Positions 8,808 to 18,862 of a DNA stretch of 64,000 nt are shown in pieces. This DNA comes from Arthrobacter sp. Leaf337 (GTDB taxonomy: Bacteria; Actinomycetota; Actinomycetes; Actinomycetales; Micrococcaceae): the NCBI RefSeq assembly GCF_001423745.1, contig NZ_LMPC01000001.1:435923-499922 (forward strand). Reading direction: 5' to 3'. The stretch's first letter is position 1. Each line of letters begins with the position of its first letter. The position numbers and the translations under genes were made by a program. The notes under the pieces are model-generated. The model was not told the DNA's origin. It was given only the letters and a program-made list of their open reading frames with translations, and made no database searches.

Positions 8808-8819
8808 GCACAGTTGTGC
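8808..8819. promoter_or_regulatory. Candidate TetR operator between the TetR gene and galE
   Basis: GCACAGTTGTGC is an inverted repeat with 5-bp arms (GCACA/TGTGC) and a 2-nt centre. On the minus strand it directly precedes an A/T-rich -10-like stretch (TAAATAATAAGG) and the GTG start, a placement typical of autorepression. Confidence 0.4.
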
Positions 8820-8876
8820 CGCCAAGTTGTGGGCAACACGGGCGGAAGCCTGGCGAAGTGGGATAGCGTTGAGCCC

Positions 8877-9890
8877 ATGAGAATTCTGGTTACGGGCGGC
8901 ACCGGCTACATCGGGTCGCACACAGTTCTGTCCCTGCAGGAAGCCGGCCATGAGGTGGTGGTCATCGACAACCTGGTCAATTCAAGCGAGGAGTCGCTGC
9001 GACGCGTTGCCGAGCTCAGCGGCAAGGAAGCGGTGTTCCACAACGTCGACCTCGTGGACGAGCCGGCTGTCGATGCCGTCTTCGCCCGGGACCGGATCGA
9101 CGCGGTGATCCACTTCGCCGGCCTCAAAGCGGTGGGAGAATCCGTCCGGGAGCCGCTGAAGTATTACTACAACAACCTGGTGGGCACACTGAACCTGATC
9201 CGGGTGATGGACCGGTACGACGTCCGTTCCCTCGTGTTCAGCTCCTCAGCCACGGTGTATGGCGAGCACAACCCCATTCCGTACGTCGAAAAGATGGAAA
9301 TCGGCGCAAACAACCCGTACGGCCGGACCAAGGAACAGATCGAGGACATCCTGTCGGACCTCGGCGCCGCGGACAGCCGGTGGCACATCGCGCTCCTGCG
9401 GTACTTCAACCCGGTGGGTGCACACCCGTCCGGCCGGATCGGCGAAGACCCCCAGGGCATCCCCAACAACCTGGTGCCGTTCATCGCCCAGGTCGCCGTG
9501 GGCCGACGCGAAAAGCTGATGGTGTTCGGCGGCGACTACGACACCCCTGACGGCACGTGCCTGCGTGACTACATCCACGTCGTGGACCTTGCCGAAGGCC
9601 ACGTTGCAGCGCTGAACCACGTGGCTGACCGCACAGGCGTGTTCCGTTGGAACCTTGGCTCCGGAAAGGGATCGTCGGTGCTGGAGGTACTGCGTTCTTT
9701 CGAAAAGGCCGTGGGCCACGACCTTCCCTACGAGATCACCGGCCGCCGGGCGGGCGATCTCCCCGCTTTCTGGGCCGATGCCACCTCCGCCTTGGCCGAC
9801 CTGAGCTGGTCCACCACCAAGACCGTGGACCAGATGTGCGAGGACCACTGGCGCTGGCAGAAGAACAACCCGCTGGGCTACAACTCCTAG
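8877..9890 (+). CDS. galE: UDP-glucose 4-epimerase
   Basis: 337-residue extended short-chain dehydrogenase that interconverts UDP-glucose and UDP-galactose using tightly bound NAD. The NAD site GGTGYIGSH is at residues 7-15, the catalytic Ser lies in SSSATVYG, and the Tyr-Lys pair in NNPYGRTKEQ. Further matches are RYFNPVGAHPSG and the C-terminal RRAGDLPAFWAD. The ATG at 8877 is supported by TAGCGT ending 7 nt before it and by homologue N termini; the open frame extends upstream to 8814 through the promoter. A strong bidirectional terminator follows. Confidence 0.95.
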   Translation: MRILVTGGTGYIGSHTVLSLQEAGHEVVVIDNLVNSSEESLRRVAELSGKEAVFHNVDLVDEPAVDAVFARDRIDAVIHFAGLKAVGESVREPLKYYYNNLVGTLNLIRVMDRYDVRSLVFSSSATVYGEHNPIPYVEKMEIGANNPYGRTKEQIEDILSDLGAADSRWHIALLRYFNPVGAHPSGRIGEDPQGIPNNLVPFIAQVAVGRREKLMVFGGDYDTPDGTCLRDYIHVVDLAEGHVAALNHVADRTGVFRWNLGSGKGSSVLEVLRSFEKAVGHDLPYEITGRRAGDLPAFWADATSALADLSWSTTKTVDQMCEDHWRWQKNNPLGYNS

Positions 9891-9906
9891 GCCAGTGCCA
9901 TGAAAA

Positions 9907-9949
9907 AACGACGCCGGCTACGCACCTAAGGTGCGTAGCCGGCGTCGTT
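9907..9949. terminator. Bidirectional intrinsic terminator between galE and gltA
   Basis: Two perfectly complementary 20-nt arms (9907-9926 and 9930-9949) with a TAA loop; an A-run precedes and TTCTTT follows, so it can end transcription from both convergent genes. Confidence 0.93.
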
Positions 9950-9962
9950 CTTTGTCCAGCGG

Positions 9963-11246
<1,284 letters not shown>

Positions 11247-11504
11247 GGAGTCTCCTCATGAGGCGTCAGGGCCTCTCTGTAGAAAGCTTGATCCAACATC
11301 CGGTGGAGCCGCCCGAGGAGCCTGCGTGGCAGGGTTTCCAACGGCCGGGCTGCCTTCTTGTAGAAAGCCACCATTGATAGTCAGTTAAAAAGTACCGCTC
11401 CAGGCAAGGTGACACTAATCCGATAGTGCCGAAATGCCCCAAAAAGGCCCCCGTTGTGTTGCGTGTCACATCATTGTTACGGACCCGTGGCGGGTTCGTG
11501 GCGG

Positions 11505-12653
11505 CTACGAGCCGGTGCTCAGCCTGGCTACAGCCGTGTCGATCCGCTCATCCGCGGCCGTCAGCGCAACGCGAACGAACCCGTTGCCGGCATCGCCGTA
11601 GAACACGCCGGGGCCCACCACGATCCCCAGCCCGGCCAGCCTGCCCACGGTGTCCCAGGTGGCTTCGCCGGCGCTGCACCACAGGTACAGCCCCGCCTGC
11701 GATTCGTGGATGGTCAGCCCGAACGCCTCGAGCGCCGGCACTAGCCGTTCCCGCCGGCCGCGGTAAAGGTCCTTCTGCGCCTGAACGTGGGCGTCGTCGC
11801 CCAGCGCCACCCGCATGGCTTCCTGCACCGGGTACGGCACGATCATGCCTGCGTGCTTGCGGCTGTTGACCAGGTTGGCCATAATCACCGGGTCGCCGGC
11901 CACGAACGCCGCACGGTATCCCGCCAGGTTCGACTGCTTGCTCAAGGAGTAAACCGCCAGCAGGCCGTCATGCGAGCCGCCGGCCACGCGCGGGTCCAGA
12001 ATGCTGGGCACCGGGCTGCCGCCGCGCTGGACGTCCCACTCCCCCCAGCCAAGCTCCGCGTAGCACTCGTCGGAAGCCACCATGGCGCCGAGCCCGCGGG
12101 CCTGGTCGACGATCCGTTTCAATGACGCCGCGTCACGGACGCTTCCGGTGGGGTTGGCCGGCGAATTTACCCAGACGAGCCGGACGCGCTGACGCGTCTC
12201 GTCATCCAGTTCGTCGAGGTCGTCAGCGGCGATCTGTTCGGCGCCGGCGAAGGTCGCTCCGATGTCGTAGGTGGGGTAGGCAACCGTAGGACGGACGACG
12301 ACGTCGCCCGGCTTCAGTCCCAAAAGGAACGGCAGCCATGCCACCAGCTCCTTGGACCCGACGGTTGGCATCACATCGCGGGGATCCAGCCCGGGGACGC
12401 CGCGGCGGCGGGCAAACCAGTCTGCAATAGCGGTGCGGAGCGCCGGCGTGCCGTGCACCGTGGGGTACCCGGGTGCGTCGGCGGCGCCCTGAAGCGCCTC
12501 CTGGATCAGGGCCGGCGTGGGGTCCACCGGGGTGCCGATGGAAAGATTGACCACCCCGCCCGGGTGCTCCGCAGCCTTGGCAAGATACGGTCCCATGGCC
12601 TCCCACGGGTAATCGGGCAGGCTGAGGCCGAAGCTGCGTACTGCGGATGTCAC
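11505..12653 (-). CDS. dapC: Succinyldiaminopimelate transaminase (actinobacterial DapC)
   Basis: 382-residue class I/II aminotransferase that forms N-succinyl-LL-DAP from the keto acid, the step between DapD and DapE. The PLP lysine lies in YSLSKQSNLAGYRAAF, with NSPANPTGS and a SDECYAELGWGEW segment typical of DapC. The GTG at 12653 is chosen because GAGGCG precedes it and the protein then begins TSAVRSFGLSLPDYPWEAM, as in homologues; upstream in-frame codons run through the 3' end of fdxA. It lies 10 nt after the fdxA stop, so the two are co-transcribed, as in other actinobacteria. Confidence 0.93.
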   Translation of the reverse strand: MTSAVRSFGLSLPDYPWEAMGPYLAKAAEHPGGVVNLSIGTPVDPTPALIQEALQGAADAPGYPTVHGTPALRTAIADWFARRRGVPGLDPRDVMPTVGSKELVAWLPFLLGLKPGDVVVRPTVAYPTYDIGATFAGAEQIAADDLDELDDETRQRVRLVWVNSPANPTGSVRDAASLKRIVDQARGLGAMVASDECYAELGWGEWDVQRGGSPVPSILDPRVAGGSHDGLLAVYSLSKQSNLAGYRAAFVAGDPVIMANLVNSRKHAGMIVPYPVQEAMRVALGDDAHVQAQKDLYRGRRERLVPALEAFGLTIHESQAGLYLWCSAGEATWDTVGRLAGLGIVVGPGVFYGDAGNGFVRVALTAADERIDTAVARLSTGS

Positions 12654-12663
12654 GCCAAGCGCC

Positions 12664-12990
12664 TCAGTGGTCCTGGTTCTGCGGCGGCAGGGCAGCAATC
12701 ATTGGGTGGTCGGTGTGGGTGTTGCCGACCTTTGCAGCGCCGCCGGGCGAGCCGAGGTCGTCAAAGAACTCAACGTTGGCCTTGTAGTAGTCGGCCCACT
12801 CGTCCGGGGTGTCATCCTCGTAGTAAATGGCCTCGACGGGGCAGACAGGTTCGCAGGCACCGCAGTCGACACATTCATCGGGGTGGATGTAGAGGGACCG
12901 CTCACCCTCGTAGATGCAATCGACGGGGCATTCTTCAATACATGCCTTGTCCTTGACATCTACACACGGCTGCGCGATTACGTACGTCAC
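12664..12990 (-). CDS. fdxA: 7Fe-type ferredoxin
   Basis: 108-residue cytoplasmic electron carrier. It has the pattern of actinobacterial [3Fe-4S][4Fe-4S] ferredoxins: CVDVKDKACIEECPVDCIY in the first half and CVDCGACEPVCPVEAIYY in the second, with a central Pro-rich acidic tail region afterwards. The start is a GTG at 12990 behind AGGCAAGGGA. It is immediately upstream of dapC in the same operon, a conserved actinobacterial arrangement whose functional reason is not obvious from the sequence. Confidence 0.95.
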   Translation of the reverse strand: MTYVIAQPCVDVKDKACIEECPVDCIYEGERSLYIHPDECVDCGACEPVCPVEAIYYEDDTPDEWADYYKANVEFFDDLGSPGGAAKVGNTHTDHPMIAALPPQNQDH

Positions 12991-13147
12991 GTCCCTTGCC
13001 TCTCCACGTTGGTTTCCGGCATTCCGCCGGTGATCATTTCCGGCCTGAGCGCCGGACTGCTGACTTCTGAGCCTATTATCTATCAGGCTGTTCCCGCGAA
13101 CCTAGCGGCGCGTCATACATTGCCCGCGTCATACTAGCGCGGGGTCC

Positions 13148-13159
13148 TAGGATGGAGTG
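13148..13159 (+). promoter_or_regulatory. Predicted leaderless promoter of the 81-aa SH3-like gene
   Basis: TAGGAT at 13148-13153, then 6 nt, then GTG at 13160. This spacing favours the second of two consecutive GTG codons as the true start. Confidence 0.45.
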
Positions 13160-13405
13160 GTGAATCCGCAGATCCCCGCTCCCCGGCAGTTCCTGGAAGG
13201 CGCGCCGCTGGGCACAAGGGTGGTGGTCCGTTACAAGATCCCGGAGGGCATGACGGATGCTTTGGGCGACCTGGTGGGACTCAACGCCGAGGAATGCACC
13301 GTCCGCACCCGGCGGACCGACGTCGTAATCCCTTTGGCCCTGGTGGTGGCAGCGAAACAGGTGCCGCCGGCGCCGGCGCGGCGTGCCCCGCGCGCCGCAC
13401 CTTAG
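13160..13405 (+). CDS. Small protein resembling the N-terminal SH3-like domain of Rv0428c-type acetyltransferases
   Basis: 81 residues: LGTRVVVRYKIPEGMTDALG followed by a beta-rich stretch and VIPLALVVAAKQVPPAP. The pattern resembles the SH3-like N-terminal domain that precedes the GNAT domain in mycobacterial Rv0428c-type proteins, but no GNAT domain follows here. The C terminus is a short Pro/Ala/Arg tail. Divergent from fdxA/dapC and convergent with a small membrane-protein gene. The family link is from memory and would need a profile search. Confidence 0.6.
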   Translation: MNPQIPAPRQFLEGAPLGTRVVVRYKIPEGMTDALGDLVGLNAEECTVRTRRTDVVIPLALVVAAKQVPPAPARRAPRAAP

Positions 13406-13423
13406 CCTCCAGCACGCGCGCCG

Positions 13424-13807
13424 TCAGGCCGGCGGCCTGAGCGTCCGGTAGCGCCGGCACCAGACGAGCATCAGCACGGTTACGCCGGCGATGCCGTAGA
13501 TCCACGTGTACCCGGGAAAGTCCCCCGCGATCAGCCGCTTGCCGGGCTCCAACGTCGACCACAGGCCCGCCAGGACGTAGCACAGCACGCCGCAGGCCGC
13601 CGTCGGGATCACCGACCGGAAGACCGCCCCGAGGAGCAGCTGGACCGAGCCGAGAAGCACCAGCGCTGCCACTGCGCCCCAGGGAAGGACGACGCCGGAA
13701 AGCAGCAACTGCTGGCGGTGCAGTGCCGTGCCGGCCGCGGCAACAAAAAGAGCTGCCGGCACGGCGGCGGCGATGCCGCCTGCCATGCCGGCAGCTCTAT
13801 TGTTCAC
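13424..13807 (-). CDS. Small integral membrane protein, unknown function
   Basis: 127 residues with four predicted transmembrane segments: about 10-27, 38-60, 66-85 and 100-117. The C terminus is basic (CRRYRTLRPP), suggesting a cytoplasmic end. The start is a GTG at 13807, only 27 nt downstream of the typA stop, so it is probably the distal gene of a typA transcript. No motif beyond hydrophobicity is recognised. Confidence 0.65.
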   Translation of the reverse strand: MNNRAAGMAGGIAAAVPAALFVAAAGTALHRQQLLLSGVVLPWGAVAALVLLGSVQLLLGAVFRSVIPTAACGVLCYVLAGLWSTLEPGKRLIAGDFPGYTWIYGIAGVTVLMLVWCRRYRTLRPPA

Positions 13808-13834
13808 GAAGGTGATGACCGGAACGTGCCCGGA

Positions 13835-15763
13835 TCAGACCTTGGCGCGGGCGCGGTTGGCCTTGGCGCGCTCGTTGGTGTCCAGGATGACCTTGCGGAT
13901 CCGGATTGACTCCGGGGTAACCTCGACGCACTCGTCTTCGCGGGCGAATTCGAGGGACTCTTCGAGGGTCAGGTCGCGCGGGGGCGTCAGGTTCTCGAAG
14001 GTGTCGGAGGAAGCGGCACGCATGTTGGTGAGCTTCTTTTCCTTGGTGATGTTGACGTCCATGTCGTCGGCGCGGGAGTTCTCGCCCACGATCATGCCCT
14101 CGTAGACCTCGGACGTGGGCTTCACGAAGAAGGAGCCGCGTTCCTGCAGGTTGATCATGGCGAAGGGCGTCACAACACCGGCGCGGTCGGCGATCATCGA
14201 ACCGTTGGTGCGGTATTCGATCGGGCCGGCCCAGGGCTCGTAGCCCTCGGAGATGGAGGCAGCGATGCCGGCGCCGCGGGTGTCCGTGAGGAACTTGGTG
14301 CGGAAACCGATCAGGCCGCGGGCCGGAACGATGAACTCCATGCGGCACCAGCCGGTGCCGTGGTTGGCCATGTTGGTCATGCGGCCCTTGCGGGCTGCCA
14401 TGAGCTGGGTGACGGCGCCGAGGTATTCTTCCGGCACGTCGATGGTCATGTGCTCCATCGGCTCGTGGATCTTGCCGTCGATGGTCTTGGTGACCACCTG
14501 GGGCTTGCCGACCGTCAGCTCGAAGCCTTCGCGACGCATCTGCTCGACGAGGATGGCCAGGGCCAGCTCGCCACGGCCCTGGACTTCCCAGGCGTCGGGA
14601 CGCTCGGTGGGGAGGACCTTGATGGAGACGTTACCGATCAGTTCCTTGTCGAGGCGGTCCTTCACCTGGCGTGCGGTGACCTTGGCGCCCTTGACCTTGC
14701 CGGCGAGCGGCGAAGTGTTGATACCGATGGTCATGGAGATCGCGGGATCGTCCACGGTGATCAGCGGCAGCGGCTGCGGGTTGTCGGCGTCGGTCAGGGT
14801 CTCACCGATGGTGATGTCCTCAATGCCGGCGACGGCCACAATCTCGCCCGGGCCAGCGGACTCGGCCGGCACGCGGTCGAGGGCCTTGGTGGCCAGCAGT
14901 TCGGTGATCTTGACGTTCTTCAGCTCGCCGTTGGCACGTGCCCAGGCAACGGTCTGGCCCTTGCGCAGGGTGCCGTTGTAGATGCGCAGCAGAGCCAGGC
15001 GGCCCAGGAACGGGGAGGCATCCAGGTTGGTGACGTGCGCCTGGAGGACACCGTTCGGGTTGTACGTCGGTGCCGGGATGTGCTCGATGATGGTCTTGAA
15101 CAGCGGTTCAAGGTCCTCGTTCTCCGGAGCGGTGCCGTCAGCCGGCTGCTCAAGGGAGGCGCGGCCAACCTTGGCGGCGGCGTAGACGACGGGGACTTCG
15201 AGGATCTTGTCCAGGTCCAGGTCCGGAACTTCGTCGGCGAGGTCGGAGGCCAGGCCCAGGAGCAGGTCCATGGACTCGTGGACCACTTCGTCGATCCGCG
15301 CGTCGGGGCGGTCGGTCTTGTTGACCAGCAGGATCACCGGCAGGTGCGCGGCAAGGGCCTTGCGGAGCACGAAACGGGTCTGGGGCAGGGGGCCCTCGGA
15401 AGCATCGACGAGGAGCACAACGCCGTCAACCATGGACAGGCCGCGCTCCACCTCGCCGCCGAAGTCGGCGTGGCCCGGGGTGTCGATCACGTTGATCGTG
15501 ATGGTCTCGCCCTGCGAGGACGGTCCGTTGTAGGCCACGGTGGTGTTCTTGGCCAGGATGGTGATGCCCTTTTCGCGTTCAAGGTCACCGGAGTCCATGA
15601 CGCGGTCTTCGAGGTGGTTGTGCTCGGCAAAGGAGTTGGTCTGCTTGAGCATGGCGTCGACCAGTGTGGTCTTGCCGTGGTCAACGTGGGCCACGATCGC
15701 GACGTTGCGCAGGTCACTGCGCGATGCAGTGGCTACCGCGGTGTTGGTGGTGGTTTCAGACAT
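13835..15763 (-). CDS. typA: Ribosome-associated translational GTPase TypA/BipA
   Basis: 642 residues, the usual length. The GTPase domain shows G1 [16 protein letters not shown]2/G3 [16 protein letters not shown]4 [10 protein letters not shown]. The middle has EF-G-like domains III and V, and a C-terminal TypA-specific domain follows. TypA binds the 70S ribosome and supports 50S assembly and growth under stress (family knowledge). The ATG at 15763 begins [21 protein letters not shown]. On the minus strand TAGAAT near 15870 is a plausible -10, leaving a leader of about 100 nt. Confidence 0.96.
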   Translation of the reverse strand: MSETTTNTAVATASRSDLRNVAIVAHVDHGKTTLVDAMLKQTNSFAEHNHLEDRVMDSGDLEREKGITILAKNTTVAYNGPSSQGETITINVIDTPGHADFGGEVERGLSMVDGVVLLVDASEGPLPQTRFVLRKALAAHLPVILLVNKTDRPDARIDEVVHESMDLLLGLASDLADEVPDLDLDKILEVPVVYAAAKVGRASLEQPADGTAPENEDLEPLFKTIIEHIPAPTYNPNGVLQAHVTNLDASPFLGRLALLRIYNGTLRKGQTVAWARANGELKNVKITELLATKALDRVPAESAGPGEIVAVAGIEDITIGETLTDADNPQPLPLITVDDPAISMTIGINTSPLAGKVKGAKVTARQVKDRLDKELIGNVSIKVLPTERPDAWEVQGRGELALAILVEQMRREGFELTVGKPQVVTKTIDGKIHEPMEHMTIDVPEEYLGAVTQLMAARKGRMTNMANHGTGWCRMEFIVPARGLIGFRTKFLTDTRGAGIAASISEGYEPWAGPIEYRTNGSMIADRAGVVTPFAMINLQERGSFFVKPTSEVYEGMIVGENSRADDMDVNITKEKKLTNMRAASSDTFENLTPPRDLTLEESLEFAREDECVEVTPESIRIRKVILDTNERAKANRARAKV

Positions 15764-15889
15764 GCGTTATTGCTCGATTCAGTGGTGAAGTCAGCTGTGG
15801 TATCGCGACATTTCCAACCGGAACGCACGACGGATGAGACCCTTTGGCACAGGGCACCTTCTACCATTCTAAGCGCTAGGTCATTTATT

Positions 15890-15923
15890 GGCCTAAAAAC
15901 CCCAAAATGGGGTCCTTCAGGCC
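15890..15923. terminator. Hairpin in the divergent typA/SGNH-hydrolase intergenic region
   Basis: Inner stem ACCCC (15899-15903) with GGGGT (15909-15913), outer GGCCT (15890-15894) with AGGCC (15919-15923). On the minus strand the inner stem is followed by TTTTT, as in an intrinsic terminator pointing toward typA, although no minus-strand gene ends upstream of it. Confidence 0.4.
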
Positions 15924-16037
15924 CCGTTACTGGATCGTCATCTGAATGGGACGAATAGTGGCTTAAGTTACTGGATATTCCTGTTGCGATGCCCCATCAT
16001 TACGGAGGTAACAGCACGCAAAGCCCGGAGACCATAG

Positions 16038-16982
16038 ATGCGAAACGCTTCAGTTCTGACCCGCTTGGTCGCACCTATGATCGCCGCCGGCGTTCTGATG
16101 GCGGGCTGCGGGCAGGCACCACAGACACCAGGCGCGGCCCCTGAATCTGCCGCACCGGCCGCCAGTGCGGCAGCGTCGCAGCCATCCGCGTCAGCATCCG
16201 GCCAGTCCGTTCCGCGGAAATCGGCGGCCGCGCCGGTGGCTGCAGCACCGGGCGAACCGGTCGCCGCCGGCTCGGCGGGGAAGGCCCGGCTTGCCCCGGA
16301 ATCCGATCCGGCATCGATGGCACCCGGGTCGGTCTACCTGAACCCCGCAAACGGCCGCAACGAAGTCATCGTCGCCAACATCAAGCGCACCGCAGTCCTG
16401 ATCGGGGACTCCCAGTCCGAGCCCGAAGCCGGGTGGCCCCGCCAGGGCCTGGCTGCCATGGGTTACAACGTCTTCTTCTGCGGCCGCGGCGGCACCGGCT
16501 TTGTTGCTGCGAACGGTAAAACCGGCAACTACATCGATGCACTGCAGCGCGGCGACTGGAAGCTCCCCTATGGATCACCCGCCCTGGTGGTCATCCAGGG
16601 CGGCGGAAACGATGCGGCCCGCGGCGCCACGGATGCCCAGATCGTGGCGAATGCCGAACGCCTGATCTCCTCGCTCAAGCAACGCTACCCGGGGTCGAAG
16701 TTTGCCATGATCGGCACCCTGGCCCGGGGAATCAACTACGGCGGCGGGCGGCGGTCACAGGTGGACGCGCTGCTCGGTACGGTGGCAGCCAAACATGCCA
16801 TTCCTTTCGTCAGCGCTGGCGATTGGTTGACTAAGTACGACCTGGCCAAGGAACTGGCCGACGGCGTGCACATGAACAGTGTGGGCCACAAGGCACTGGG
16901 CACCATCCTGGCCGCAAGGTTGAAGGAACTGGGACTTGAGGCGCCCGCTGTGCCGGCCACCTCGTCATTGCCGGTCGGGTGA
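16038..16982 (+). CDS. Secreted SGNH/GDSL-like hydrolase lipoprotein
   Basis: 314 residues. The signal peptide ends in a lipobox (GVLMAGC), followed by about 70 residues of Ala/Ser/Pro-rich linker. SGNH catalytic blocks are clear: LIGDSQSEP (Ser, block I), CGRGGTGF (Gly, block II), VIQGGGNDA (Asn, block III) and DGVHMNSVGH (Asp and His, block V). Such enzymes are esterases acting on lipids, acetylated glycans or wall polymers; the substrate cannot be told. GGAG at 16027-16030 is well placed before the ATG. Monocistronic: divergent from typA and closed by a terminator. Confidence 0.85.
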   Translation: MRNASVLTRLVAPMIAAGVLMAGCGQAPQTPGAAPESAAPAASAAASQPSASASGQSVPRKSAAAPVAAAPGEPVAAGSAGKARLAPESDPASMAPGSVYLNPANGRNEVIVANIKRTAVLIGDSQSEPEAGWPRQGLAAMGYNVFFCGRGGTGFVAANGKTGNYIDALQRGDWKLPYGSPALVVIQGGGNDAARGATDAQIVANAERLISSLKQRYPGSKFAMIGTLARGINYGGGRRSQVDALLGTVAAKHAIPFVSAGDWLTKYDLAKELADGVHMNSVGHKALGTILAARLKELGLEAPAVPATSSLPVG

Positions 16983-17047
16983 GCGGAGCCCAACCCTCCT
17001 GACCCTTCTGCACAGAGTCGCATCGGCACCCGGAGAATTCAGCACAA

Positions 17048-17090
17048 AAAGGAGCCGGTATCCGCCCCGGGGGCGGATACCGGCTCCTTT
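17048..17090. terminator. Bidirectional intrinsic terminator after the SGNH hydrolase and the peptide transporter operon
   Basis: Two perfectly complementary 21-nt arms (17048-17068 and 17070-17090), A-rich on the left and ending TTT on the right; it sits between convergent transcription units. Confidence 0.93.
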
Positions 17091-17131
17091 CGTGATGCAC
17101 CCTGCTCAGGGAACATTTGCTCTGGTTTTGC

Positions 17132-18862
17132 TCAGGCAACTTCCGGCGGCAGCATCAGCCGCGCACCCGGGATGGCATGGAGTAATGCCTTCGTGTAGTC
17201 CTGTTGCGGAGCGTCGAACACATCGTCCGTGGAACCGGTCTCAACCAGCTTGCCCTTCTCCATCACGCACACGTGGTCCGCGATCTGCCGGACCACGGCA
17301 AGGTCGTGGGTGATGAACAGGTAGGTCAGGCCCAGCCTGGACTGCAGCTCGGCAAGCAGGTTCAGCACCTGCGCCTGGACCAGGACGTCGAGCGCGGAAA
17401 CCGCCTCGTCGCAGATGATCACTTCCGGGTCGAGTGCCAAGGCACGGGCGATGGCCACGCGCTGCCGCTGTCCGCCGGACAGTTCGTTCGGATAACGCTG
17501 CATGGTGGACTGCGGCAGTGCCACCTGGTCCAGGAGCTCGCGGACCTTCTTCTCGCGGCTGGCTTTGTCCCCGATCTTGTGGGTACGCAGCGGCTCCTCG
17601 ATGGTCCGGAAGATGTTGTACATCGGGTCAAGGGAGCCGTAGGGATCCTGGAAGATCGGCTGCACGCGGCGGCGGAACGCAAAGATCTGCTTGCTGTTCA
17701 GCGTGGAGGTATCCACGCCGTCGAACACGATCTTTCCGGACGTCGGCTGCAGGAGGTTCAGCACCATCTGCGCCACTGTGGACTTGCCGGAACCCGACTC
17801 CCCCACGATCGCCGTCGTCGTCCCGCGCTTGACGCTGAAGGAAACGTCGTCGACGGCAGCGAAGTCGGTGGACTTCCCGAAGCCGGAGCGCAGTTTGAAG
17901 ACCTTGCGGAGGTTCTGGATCTGGAGCACGTCTTCGGTCATGGTCGGCTCGACGACGACCGCCTCGGCGGGAGCGAGCAGCTCGTCCGTTTCGACGCCGA
18001 GCTCCTTGGCCACCTGGATGCGCCGAGAGGCCAGCGACGGCGCCGAGGCCACCAGGCGCTGCGTGTACGGGTGCTGCGGGTTCTGCAGCAGTTCGAGCGA
18101 CGGACCGGCTTCCACCACGTTGCCCCGGTACATCACCACCACCTTGTCCGCGCGTTCGGCGGCCAGGCCCAGGTCGTGGGTGATGAGGAGCACCGAAGTG
18201 CCCAGTTCCGAGGTCATCTTTTCCAGGTGATCGAGGATCTGGCGCTGCACCGTCACGTCGAGCGCGGAGGTGGGCTCGTCGGCGATCAGCAGCCGCGGCT
18301 GGCAGGAGAGGCCGATGGCGATCAGCGCGCGCTGGCGCATGCCGCCGGAGAACTCGTGCGGGTACTGCTTGGCCCGCCGTTCGGCGTCGGGAAGGCCTGC
18401 CTCGGCGAGAACCTTCGCAACGTCGGCGGGTCCGCTGGGACGCCCGTTTGCCCGCAGCGTTTCCTTGACCTGGTAGCCGATCTTCCAGACCGGGTTGAGG
18501 TTGGACATCGGGTCCTGCGGGACCATGCCGATCGTGTTGCCGCGCAGCTCGATCATGCGCTTTTCCGAGGCATGGGAAATGTCTTCGCCGTCGAGCAGGA
18601 TCTGCCCGCCGGAAACCCTGCCGTTGCCGGGAAGCAACCCGATAGCGGCCAGCGCTGTGGTCGACTTCCCGGAGCCGGACTCCCCCACAATCGCGACGGT
18701 TTCGCCCGGCATGATGGTCAGGTGGGCGTTCCGGACGGCCTGTACCTCACCGGACCCGGTCTTGAAGGAAATGGCGAGGTCGCGGATTTCCAGCAGCGGC
18801 GTGTCCGCCTGGCCCGCCTCACTGATTCTGACGTCGGAAGTTGTCATGATTGCCTCGTTCAT
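17132..18862 (-). CDS. Peptide-type ABC transporter, fused double ATP-binding protein (OppD-OppF fusion)
   Basis: 576 residues with two complete ATPase domains. Domain 1: [21 protein letters not shown]-type signature [16 protein letters not shown], Walker [13 protein letters not shown]. Domain 2: [34 protein letters not shown], Walker [13 protein letters not shown], in which Pro is replaced by Ala after the Glu. Together they would drive oligopeptide, dipeptide or metal-chelate uptake. The ATG at 18862 overlaps the upstream permease stop (ATGA); a second in-frame ATG at 18847 has GAGG before it and is an alternative start. Last gene of a four-gene operon. Confidence 0.92.
   Translation of the reverse strand: MNEAIMTTSDVRISEAGQADTPLLEIRDLAISFKTGSGEVQAVRNAHLTIMPGETVAIVGESGSGKSTTALAAIGLLPGNGRVSGGQILLDGEDISHASEKRMIELRGNTIGMVPQDPMSNLNPVWKIGYQVKETLRANGRPSGPADVAKVLAEAGLPDAERRAKQYPHEFSGGMRQRALIAIGLSCQPRLLIADEPTSALDVTVQRQILDHLEKMTSELGTSVLLITHDLGLAAERADKVVVMYRGNVVEAGPSLELLQNPQHPYTQRLVASAPSLASRRIQVAKELGVETDELLAPAEAVVVEPTMTEDVLQIQNLRKVFKLRSGFGKSTDFAAVDDVSFSVKRGTTTAIVGESGSGKSTVAQMVLNLLQPTSGKIVFDGVDTSTLNSKQIFAFRRRVQPIFQDPYGSLDPMYNIFRTIEEPLRTHKIGDKASREKKVRELLDQVALPQSTMQRYPNELSGGQRQRVAIARALALDPEVIICDEAVSALDVLVQAQVLNLLAELQSRLGLTYLFITHDLAVVRQIADHVCVMEKGKLVETGSTDDVFDAPQQDYTKALLHAIPGARLMLPPEVA

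Noticed and set aside
11278..11370. TGTAGAAAGC repeated upstream of gltA
   Set aside because: Two 10-nt copies about 80 bp apart are too short to call a regulatory element without conservation data.
14360..15958. Plus-strand open frame of 532 codons over typA
   Set aside because: It is antisense to typA, has no family-like motif, low-complexity Gly/Val/Asp composition and no ribosome binding site; long open frames opposite G/C-rich genes are expected.
18847..18862. Alternative ATG at 18847 for the OppDF fusion
   Set aside because: Kept as an alternative only: the ATGA overlap with the permease stop favours 18862, though GAGG favours 18847.
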